This document shows positions 1 through 5,501 of a stretch of DNA of 5,501 nucleotides, one piece after another; position 1 is the stretch's first letter; each line of letters starts with the position of its first letter. This DNA is from JAZGDL01 sp036477795 (GTDB lineage: Bacteria; Planctomycetota; Phycisphaerae; UBA1845): NCBI GenBank assembly GCA_036477795.1, contig JAZGDL010000282.1, forward strand, positions 1-5,501, in the 5' to 3' direction. A program made the translations under genes and the position numbers. Below the pieces are notes generated by a model. It made no database searches. It was not told the origin of the DNA and saw nothing but the letters and a program-made list of their open reading frames with translations.

Positions 1-171
1 GTCCACACTTTGCAACGGATCGGCGATGGAATCAGCTCGATAGTGCCCGTCAGCGTCTTGGCGGGTGCGATGACAGGCACGGAAGGTATCAAGTTCGAGT
101 TCGCTAGCGGCGATTACAACGACTCGATCGACAAGCGCATTGCTGAAATCAAATCGAAGTGCGCAGTGTAG
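1..171 (+). CDS. 3' end of an unrecognised protein (partial, start outside window)
   Basis: Frame 1 is open from the first base to a TAG stop at 169-171, giving 56 C-terminal residues. The visible part has a small-residue, weakly hydrophobic stretch (roughly residues 8-28, containing GDGISSIVPVSVLAGAM), then a charged, probably helical tail (DKRIAEIKSKC) with a Cys three residues from the end. I do not recognise a family and assign no function. The amino-acid composition and the absence of stops are consistent with real coding sequence, but 56 codons is short enough to leave some doubt. It lies on the same strand as the DUF3313 lipoprotein gene 150 bases downstream. A hairpin between them suggests they may be separate transcripts. 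Confidence 0.6.
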   Translation, partial: VHTLQRIGDGISSIVPVSVLAGAMTGTEGIKFEFASGDYNDSIDKRIAEIKSKCAV

Positions 172-191
172 TCACGGGACGAGACACGGAA

Positions 192-229
192 AACGCCAGC
201 TGAGCGCAAGCCCGCGGGCGTTATTTCAT
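192..229 (+). terminator. Possible intrinsic terminator after the partial gene
   Basis: AACGCCAGC at 192-200 pairs with GCGGGCGTT at 214-222. This gives a nine-position stem with a single A-G mismatch and a 13-base loop, and it is followed by the T-rich run TTATTTCAT (221-229). It starts 20 bases after the TAG of the upstream partial gene, which is where a terminator would be expected. The T-tract is short and interrupted, so termination may be weak. Confidence 0.42.
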
Positions 230-311
230 GCCGATGCCAGAATTGAGTGTGCCGCGGCTTCAATGCTCGTTGCAGAACCCTCAAAGTGCGTAGGTGACAA
301 CTCGATGAAAT

Positions 312-315
312 GGAG
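312..315 (+). promoter_or_regulatory. Ribosome binding site that decides the start of the DUF3313 gene
   Basis: GGAG at 312-315 lies six bases upstream of the ATG at 322. The alternative in-frame ATG at 310 overlaps this motif and has no purine-rich site at good spacing. Starting at 322 also gives a compact signal peptide that opens Met-Lys-Arg. Confidence 0.65.
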
Positions 316-321
316 AAACTC

Positions 322-1023
322 ATGAAACGGACAGCAGCTTTGAATGCACTGATTGTGGCGACCCTGATTGCCGGTTGTGCCGACACGACCCGGGATCGCA
401 ACGTGCAGTATTCGGGCTTCCTCGGCGACTACTCGAAACTCGTGAAAGGTGGCGACAAGCAGGGGCAGCGTCGATACGTGCGACCGGACGTGGACTGGGC
501 GTCCTACACAAAGGTTCTGCTCGATCCTGTCATGTTGTGGCGGGGCGATGAGTCCAGGAGCGACGGCGTAACCGCCCACGATGCGCAAGCCATGTTGAAC
601 TTCTTCCACGACGTCATATACCAGGACATGGAAAGTCAGGGCTTGGAAATGGTCACGTCGCCGATGCCCGGCGCGCTGCGGGTGCAGGTGGCGATGACCA
701 AGCTCGACGAGTCCAATGTGGCGATGGATGTGGTGTCCAGGGTGACTCGTGTGGGGCATGTGGTATCGGCACTGGACAAGCTGGTTACGGGGAAACCGGC
801 TTTTGTAGGCGAAGCCGAGATCGAAGTCAAAGTGACTGATGCGATGAGCGGCGAGCTATTGGCAGCCGGTGTCGATCATCGTGTTGGTGGCATGCGTCTG
901 AATGCGTCGAGCTTTTCCTCTTGGGGTTCAGTGCAGAAAATGATGCAACTGTGGGCGGCTTATGGAAGCTACAACTTGTGCAAGCTGCAGAAGCGATCCA
1001 CCTGCGTTGAACCGAAGAGCTGA
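322..1023 (+). CDS. DUF3313-type lipoprotein, function unknown
   Basis: Encodes 233 residues. The N-terminus is a lipoprotein signal peptide: basic MKR, a hydrophobic core at about residues 5-17, and a lipobox I16-A17-G18-C19. Residue +2 after the acylated Cys is Ala, so by the usual Lol sorting rule the mature protein should be carried to the outer membrane, facing the periplasm. The mature part begins with the SGFLGDYSKL segment (31-40), followed by Y/W/P-rich sequence and a VLLDPV strand (65-70). This layout is what I recall for the DUF3313 family; I assign it by pattern, not by search. No catalytic motif is visible. Two Cys close to the C-terminus (C220, C228) could form a disulfide. The start at 322 is chosen over the in-frame ATG at 310 because of the GGAG site. 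The gene runs toward the efflux operon and ends 102 bases from the end of the pump gene, so it is a separate transcript. A role in envelope stress or efflux would be guesswork. Confidence 0.85.
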   Translation: MKRTAALNALIVATLIAGCADTTRDRNVQYSGFLGDYSKLVKGGDKQGQRRYVRPDVDWASYTKVLLDPVMLWRGDESRSDGVTAHDAQAMLNFFHDVIYQDMESQGLEMVTSPMPGALRVQVAMTKLDESNVAMDVVSRVTRVGHVVSALDKLVTGKPAFVGEAEIEVKVTDAMSGELLAAGVDHRVGGMRLNASSFSSWGSVQKMMQLWAAYGSYNLCKLQKRSTCVEPKS

Positions 1024-1125
1024 GCAACTGTGCCTCAATGTCCGCTTTGAGCTGCGTGTTCAACCGGTCGATGCGACACATGCGTTAAATCTCTCTGCCG
1101 GGGTCTCGAAGTCCAATTACGAACG

Positions 1126-4100
1126 CTATCGGCGGGATCGCCGCTCCGACCACTTCTGCAGCACGACGTACAGTGAAGGCACGAACAGCACGGCCAGGCA
1201 GGTCGACGCGAGCATACCGCTGAACGCCGTAATCCCAAGGGACTTGCGCGCGTGGGCGCCGGCGCCGCTCGCCAGAACCAGCGGCAGGACACCCAACATG
1301 AAGGTGAAGGAGGTCATCAGGATGGGTCGAAAGCGAATGCGCGCCGCTTCGACGGCGGCATCGAGGATGCTGCTCCCGGCGGCCCGACGCGCGCGCGCCA
1401 TTTCCACCACCAGGATGGCATTCTTCGCCGACAACGCGATCAGCAACACCAAACCGATTTGCACATAGATATTGTTTGCAAGCCCCGTCACACTGAGCGC
1501 TGCTACCGTACCGAGCAACGCCAACGGCACGGCTAAGATGACGGCCCCCGGGATGAGGTAGCTTTCGTACTGGCCGGCGAGAACGAAGTAGACGAGCAAC
1601 ATGCCAAGGGCGAACGTGAAGTAGATGCTGTTGCCCACCAGGTTTTCCTGGTACGACATGGCGGTCCACTGAAACTGCATGTTCGGCCCGAGTTGGCTTG
1701 CCGCGATCTTTTCCATGACCTGGATCGTTTGCCCGGAGCTGTATCCCCTTGCGCCGCGGCCGTTGACCGTGGCCGACGGATGCAGGTTGTAAAGTGTGAT
1801 CAGAGCCGGGCCCAGGGTCGGCTGGACATCGACGACCGCGCTGATGGGCACCATCTGGCCGCTTTGGCTTCGCACGTACAATCGCTTCAAGTCCCGCGGC
1901 TGCAGGCGGAACTGCGAATCGGCCTGGGCGAAGACCATGAAGGTATGGCCGAAACGAACGAACTGATTGACGTAGCTCGATCCCAGATAGCTTTGCAAGG
2001 TGTCGAAAACCTCGCCCACCGACACATCGAGGGTTTCGGCCTGGGTACGGTCGACCACCAGGGAAAGTTGTGGAACGTTGGCACGAAACGGCGTCAGCAC
2101 ATGGGCGATTTCCGGTTGCTTTTTGGCTTCCTCGACAATCGCGTCCGCCACCCGTTGCAGCTCGGTGTAGTCGAAGCTGCCACCGGTCAGTTCCACCTGC
2201 ATTTGAAAGCCGCCGGAAAGGCCCAGCCCGGTGATCGGCGGTGGCACCAGCAGCAGCGTGCTCGCCTGCTCGAACGCTTCGAGCGCCGCGGACAGATGCA
2301 TATAGATGGCCCTGAGATCTTCGCTCTTGCCGCGCACCTTCCAGTCCTCGAGCATCAGGTAGATGATGCCGGAGTTCGCAAGTGAAGCCTTATTATCGAG
2401 GGCCGAGACACCGCCGATGGTAATGGCGTGGGCCACGCCCGGCGTTTTCAGGCCGATGGCGGTGATCTTCTCCATCACGCGCTGGGTGCGCTCCAGGGAG
2501 GCCGCATCCGGAAGCTGGACGGAAACCATGAGATAGCCCTGGTCCTCCACGGGGATGAAGCCCGTCGGTATGCGCGTCAGTCCCCACACGCTCACGCCCA
2601 CCAGCACCAGCACCAGGCAGACCATCAGGCCACTGCGCCGCACCATGCGCGTGATCAAGCCGATATAAGCGCGTTCGCCACGCTCATAGACGGCATTGAA
2701 GCCGCGGAAAAAGAAGTTCTTCTTTTTCTCCTTATCCGGGGTGCGCAGCCAGCGGGCGCACTGGGCCGGTTTCAAGCTGACGGCGTTGATGGCGCTGATG
2801 AGTGCGGTCGCTGCGATGACCAGCGCAAACTGCCGGTACATCTGCCCGGTGATGCCGGGCAAGAAGGCCGCGGGCAGAAACACCGACATCAGCACCAAGG
2901 TGATGCCGACGATGGGTCCGAACAGCTGGCGCATGGCGTTGCCGGCGGCTTCTTTGGCGTTCTGTCCCCGTTCCAGATGTTGCGTCGTACCCTCGACGAC
3001 GATGATGGCGTCGTCGACCACGATACCGATGGAGAGCACCACCGCGAACAGGGTCAGGAGGTTGATGCTGAAACCCAGTCCGGCCATGGCGGCGAAGGCG
3101 CCGATGATGGTCACCGGTACGGTGGTGGCGGGAACCAGGATGGCACGCCAGTCCTGGAGAAAGATGACGATGACGAGCAGCACCAGGGCACCGGCTTGGA
3201 GGAGCGTGGTATAGACCTCGTCCACCGATGCTCTGATGAAGAGAGTCGTGTCGAAGGGGATCGCGTATTCGATCCCCTCGGGAAAGTTCTGCGACAGCTT
3301 ATCCATGGCCGCTTCCACCCGCGCCGCCGTGTCGAGGGCGTTGGAGCCGGGTAGCTGAAAAATGGCGACACCGGCCGCCGGGCGCTGATCGTAGCTGAAG
3401 AACTGGCTGTAGGTCTGGGCACCCAACTCGACTCTGCCGATGTCGCGGATCCGGGTGATCTGGCCGCCGCCTTGCGCGTCGGACTTGACGATGACGGCCT
3501 CGAATTCCTCGGCCTTGGAGAGCGCACCGGCGATGTTCACGGTCAGCTGGAAATCCTGGCCCGCCGGTGCCGGCGGCATGCCGAGCTGGCCGGAGGTGAC
3601 CTCCACGTTCTGCTTCTGAATCGCCGAGGCGACGTCGCCGGGGGTCAGTGAGCGCTCGCGCATGAGCTCCGGATCGAGCCAGATGCGCATGCTGTACTCA
3701 CCGACGCCGAATATTTTGACGTCACCCACACCCTGCAAACGCTCGAGCTCGCTTTCCAGCTGAATGGTGGCGTAGTTGCTCAGGAACAGCTGATCGAACT
3801 CGTGCTTCGTAGAGGTCAAGGTCACGATCTGCAGGATTGCCGTGGACTTCTTCTTGGTCACGACGCCCTGCTGCTGGACCGACTGGGGCAGCTGCGCCAT
3901 GGCCGCGGCGACCCGGTTTTGCACGAGGATCTGTGCCAGATCCGGATCGGTTCCCACCTTGAAGGTCACGATCAGTGTGTAGATGCCGTCGTTGGTCGAG
4001 GTCGACTGCATGTAGATCATATTCTCCACACCGTTGACCTGTTGCTCGATGGGCAGCGCCACGGTCCTTATCAGCGTCCTGGCGCTGGCCCCCGGGTACG

Positions 4101-4245
4101 ACGTGGTCACTTGGACGGTGGTCGGTGTAATGGGCGGGTACTGGTCGATGGGCAGCTGGAAGACTGCCACCGCACCCAGCAATAGGACGATGAACGCGAT
4201 GACGCTGGAAAGCACCGGTCGTTCGATGAAAAACTCTGAAAACAT
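1126..4245 (-). CDS. RND efflux pump inner-membrane subunit, HAE1 family (MexF/OqxB-like)
   Basis: Encodes 1039 residues, the usual length for this family (AcrB is about 1050). It would form the inner-membrane trimer that uses proton influx to expel drugs or other amphiphiles through an adaptor and a TolC-type channel. The N-terminus FFIERPV is typical and supports this start. TM1 is at about 11-28, the first porter/docking region at 30-340, TM2-TM6 at about 342-494, TM7 at about 539-557, the second porter/docking region at 560-868, and TM8-TM12 at about 871-1028. The proton-relay residues are all present: D411-D412 in GIVVDDAIIVVE (TM4), K941 in LSAKNAILVVEMA (TM10), and R971 and T978 in RFRPILMTSF (TM11). 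The segments GVENMIYM, GVGDVKIFG and PPPITGLG..GGF suggest the MexF/OqxB branch rather than AcrB. The pocket loop at 611-625 lacks Phe. It lies 57 bases after the adaptor stop, so the two are probably co-transcribed. No good Shine-Dalgarno site precedes the ATG. Substrates cannot be read from the sequence. Confidence 0.97.
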   Translation of the reverse strand: MFSEFFIERPVLSSVIAFIVLLLGAVAVFQLPIDQYPPITPTTVQVTTSYPGASARTLIRTVALPIEQQVNGVENMIYMQSTSTNDGIYTLIVTFKVGTDPDLAQILVQNRVAAAMAQLPQSVQQQGVVTKKKSTAILQIVTLTSTKHEFDQLFLSNYATIQLESELERLQGVGDVKIFGVGEYSMRIWLDPELMRERSLTPGDVASAIQKQNVEVTSGQLGMPPAPAGQDFQLTVNIAGALSKAEEFEAVIVKSDAQGGGQITRIRDIGRVELGAQTYSQFFSYDQRPAAGVAIFQLPGSNALDTAARVEAAMDKLSQNFPEGIEYAIPFDTTLFIRASVDEVYTTLLQAGALVLLVIVIFLQDWRAILVPATTVPVTIIGAFAAMAGLGFSINLLTLFAVVLSIGIVVDDAIIVVEGTTQHLERGQNAKEAAGNAMRQLFGPIVGITLVLMSVFLPAAFLPGITGQMYRQFALVIAATALISAINAVSLKPAQCARWLRTPDKEKKKNFFFRGFNAVYERGERAYIGLITRMVRRSGLMVCLVLVLVGVSVWGLTRIPTGFIPVEDQGYLMVSVQLPDAASLERTQRVMEKITAIGLKTPGVAHAITIGGVSALDNKASLANSGIIYLMLEDWKVRGKSEDLRAIYMHLSAALEAFEQASTLLLVPPPITGLGLSGGFQMQVELTGGSFDYTELQRVADAIVEEAKKQPEIAHVLTPFRANVPQLSLVVDRTQAETLDVSVGEVFDTLQSYLGSSYVNQFVRFGHTFMVFAQADSQFRLQPRDLKRLYVRSQSGQMVPISAVVDVQPTLGPALITLYNLHPSATVNGRGARGYSSGQTIQVMEKIAASQLGPNMQFQWTAMSYQENLVGNSIYFTFALGMLLVYFVLAGQYESYLIPGAVILAVPLALLGTVAALSVTGLANNIYVQIGLVLLIALSAKNAILVVEMARARRAAGSSILDAAVEAARIRFRPILMTSFTFMLGVLPLVLASGAGAHARKSLGITAFSGMLASTCLAVLFVPSLYVVLQKWSERRSRR
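2707..2728. repeat. Perfect short inverted repeat inside the pump gene
   Basis: GAAAAAGAAG (2707-2716) and CTTCTTTTTC (2719-2728) are perfect reverse complements separated by TT. This AT-rich palindrome stands out in GC-rich surroundings. On the minus strand it encodes EKKKNFFF (residues 506-513) in the cytoplasmic loop between TM6 and TM7. Lys (AAR) followed by Phe (TTY) codons produce such symmetry automatically, so it is probably a by-product of a basic, aromatic loop rather than a regulatory site. Confidence 0.85.
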
Positions 4246-4302
4246 GTCGCGTGTTACGAGCGCCGCGAGTGCGTGCCGGAACCAACCGATTCCGTCCCTG
4301 CG

Positions 4303-5412
4303 CTACGACTCGCCATCCTTGCCTTCCTTTGCTTGCACCTTCTGACCCGGCCGCACCTTCGAAAAGCCGGCCACGATCACCCGATCGGACGCCTTCAATC
4401 CCTTGGTGACGACGCGCTTGCCATCGAACAGAAGGCCGGTTTCGATGCGTTTTCGTTCCACCGCGTCGTCGCCGTCGACGGTCAGCACATACTCCCCCGC
4501 CTGATCGCTCTGCACGGCGGAATCGGGGATCACCAGTCGCGGCGCCGGCTTGCTCAGGGGCATGCGCACGCGGGCGAACAAGCCCGGGAACAGGGCCTTG
4601 TCGGTATTCTCGAAGACCGCCCGCAGTTGAATGGTTCCCGTCGAGGTGCTGACGCGGTTGTCGCGAAAGTCCAGCACACCTTTGTGGGGGTAGCCCGACT
4701 CGTTCTCCAAGCCGACGAAGACCGGCGCGTGGCCGATCTTGGCGGTGACATCGATACCCTGATCGCGCATCGCCTCGCGGAGTCGTAACGCATCCCGGGA
4801 GCTCACGTTGAAATAAACATTGATGGGGACCACCTGCTCGATGGTCGCAAGCTTGGTGGGCTCGCCGGGGGTGAGCCCCACGAGGTTGCCGGCGTCCACC
4901 AGGTGCCGGCCCATGAGACCGCTGAACGGTGCCTTGACGCGGGTATAGCCCAGGTTGATCTTCGCCAACGCCACCTCCGCCGCCGCCTCGTCGCGCCGGG
5001 ACAGCCACTCCTCCATGTTCGCCTTGGACGCGGCGTTCTTCTTATAAAGGGCGCGCTGGCGCTCGTACTCCTGCTGGGCGCGGGTGAGCTGCGCCTGGTG
5101 CAGCTTGAGCTTCTCCTCGTAGGTGTCCTGCTCGATGTTGAACAGCAATTTGCCTTCGTCGACGAAGGCGCCGTCGACGAAGTCGATCTTCTCCAGATAG
5201 CCTTCCACCCGGGCAACGAGATCGGCGGACTGGTATGCGGACACGGTGCCTGTCAGATCGATGTAGTCGGCCAGCGTCTGCGTGGTGGGCCTGGCCACGG
5301 TGACGGCGGGCACCGACGCGCTCTTCGGTGCGGCGTCCTTGTCGCAGCCCGCGAGCGGCACGGTGGCCACGACGGCGCAGGCAAGAAGCAATTTCCAATT
5401 CATTCCTGTCAT
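4303..5412 (-). CDS. Periplasmic adaptor (membrane fusion) lipoprotein of the RND efflux pump, MexE/OqxA-like
   Basis: Encodes 369 residues from the ATG at 5412-5410. The signal peptide has lipobox L20-A21-G22-C23, and Asp at +2 (D24) predicts retention in the inner membrane, as in AcrA. The domains are a split lipoyl domain (about 62-95 and 157-180, with the GYLEKIDFVDGAFVDEGKLL turn), an alpha-helical hairpin (about 97-154), a beta-barrel (about 190-285, with VFVGLENESGYPHKGVLDF and TGTIQLRAVF as in MexE-type adaptors) and a membrane-proximal domain (about 290-358). The hairpin tip keeps the R118/L122/S129 pattern (RxxxLxxxxxxS) used by adaptors to dock on TolC-family channels. It would couple the downstream pump to such a channel; none is encoded in the window. 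Alternative starts are GTG at 5415 and ATG at 5403. A G-rich ribosome site sits five bases before 5412, is too close to 5415 and rather far from 5403. It is the first of the two efflux genes. No promoter is evident before it, and transcription may come from further upstream. Confidence 0.95.
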   Translation of the reverse strand: MTGMNWKLLLACAVVATVPLAGCDKDAAPKSASVPAVTVARPTTQTLADYIDLTGTVSAYQSADLVARVEGYLEKIDFVDGAFVDEGKLLFNIEQDTYEEKLKLHQAQLTRAQQEYERQRALYKKNAASKANMEEWLSRRDEAAAEVALAKINLGYTRVKAPFSGLMGRHLVDAGNLVGLTPGEPTKLATIEQVVPINVYFNVSSRDALRLREAMRDQGIDVTAKIGHAPVFVGLENESGYPHKGVLDFRDNRVSTSTGTIQLRAVFENTDKALFPGLFARVRMPLSKPAPRLVIPDSAVQSDQAGEYVLTVDGDDAVERKRIETGLLFDGKRVVTKGLKASDRVIVAGFSKVRPGQKVQAKEGKDGES

Positions 5413-5417
5413 CACGA

Positions 5418-5424
5418 TCCCCCC
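5418..5424 (-). promoter_or_regulatory. Ribosome binding site of the adaptor gene
   Basis: On the minus strand GGGGGGA is followed by five bases (TCGTG) and then ATG at 5412. The spacing favours 5412 over the GTG at 5415 (two bases) and the ATG at 5403 (14 bases). Confidence 0.5.
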
Positions 5425-5438
5425 GACGCCGTCCCTGC

Positions 5439-5495
5439 TCAGAAATAATACGCGAACCGCAGCGAGCCTGCATTGCGGATGGCCACCCGGGTTCG
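5439..5495 (-). other. Possible C-terminal end of an outer-membrane beta-barrel gene (edge of window, frame interrupted)
   Basis: On the minus strand, 19 sense codons spell TRVAIRNAGSLRFAYYF-like sequence (RTRVAIRNAGSLRFAYYF before the TGA at 5441-5439). A final Phe with alternating hydrophobic residues (LRFAYYF) is the typical last strand of porins and TonB-dependent receptors, recognised by the BAM complex. However, TAA lies in the same frame at 5498-5496, so as written the open stretch cannot belong to a longer gene. The neighbouring frame upstream reads SNEPG, which also resembles the region just before such a last strand, so a one-base frameshift near the CCCGGG at 5492-5487 is possible. 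It ends 26 bases before the adaptor start, as an operon neighbour would. It could also be coincidence, because only about 60 bases are visible. Confidence 0.3.
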
Positions 5496-5501
5496 TTAGA
5501 T

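Noticed and set aside
230..311. Possible promoter for the lipoprotein gene (TTGCAG at 270-275 as a -35)
   Set aside because: No acceptable -10 box lies at 16-18 bases spacing, so I could not support a sigma-70 promoter by eye.
140..325. Small open frame on the + strand between the partial gene and the lipoprotein gene
   Set aside because: It overlaps the end of the partial gene and runs past the lipoprotein start. No ribosome site was noted and the composition is not protein-like.
1024..1125. Possible bidirectional terminator between the convergent genes
   Set aside because: The only pairing I found is a 5-base stem (CTCAA 1034-1038 with TTGAG 1047-1051) with no T-run after it. That is too weak to call.
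2428..3354. Long open frame on the + strand (308 codons) opposite the pump gene
   Set aside because: It is the antisense shadow of a GC-rich, strongly conserved RND gene. Its composition is rich in His, Gly, Asp and Arg and shows no family pattern.
3722..5008. Long open frame on the - strand (428 codons) spanning the adaptor-pump junction
   Set aside because: It runs in another frame across two well-supported genes and its Arg/Gly-rich translation has no recognisable domain.
1..5501. tRNA or rRNA genes, CRISPR arrays, insertion sequences, attachment sites
   Set aside because: No cloverleaf, regularly spaced direct repeats, transposase sequence or terminal inverted repeats were seen. Nearly the whole window is accounted for by ordinary coding sequence.

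Overview
The window comes from a Gram-negative bacterium, most likely a member of the Pseudomonadota with moderately high GC. The evidence is a tripartite-type RND drug-efflux operon, two lipoprotein signal peptides, and protein sequences that resemble proteobacterial families. I cannot place it more precisely from the sequence alone.

Layout, left to right. Positions 1-171 (+) are the 3' end of an unrecognised gene that begins outside the window, followed by a plausible hairpin terminator at about 192-229. Positions 322-1023 (+) encode a complete lipoprotein of the DUF3313 type, function unknown. A 102-base gap (1024-1125) separates it from the convergent operon on the minus strand. That operon reads right to left: a lipid-anchored periplasmic adaptor (membrane fusion protein, 5412-4303), a 57-base gap, then a full-length 1039-residue HAE1-type RND pump subunit (4245-1126). 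Both proteins most resemble the MexE/MexF and OqxA/OqxB branch by my recollection of those sequences. At the far right edge the minus strand carries a short open stretch (5495-5439) that reads like the last strand of an outer-membrane beta-barrel, but it is preceded by an in-frame stop.

How the parts work together: the adaptor is anchored in the inner membrane by an acylated Cys followed by Asp. It would bridge the proton-driven RND trimer to a TolC-family outer-membrane channel. Its hairpin carries the Arg/Leu/Ser docking motif for such a channel, but no channel gene lies in the window. All the proton-relay residues of the pump are present (D411, D412, K941, R971, T978), so it looks functional. 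No regulator is visible. The DUF3313 lipoprotein is predicted to go to the outer membrane; its only visible link to the pump is that the two genes are convergent neighbours.

This is mostly an ordinary efflux locus. I found no convincing undescribed system. The points most worth a second look are the possible frameshifted beta-barrel tail at the right edge and the Phe-free, apparently longer substrate-pocket loop of the pump.
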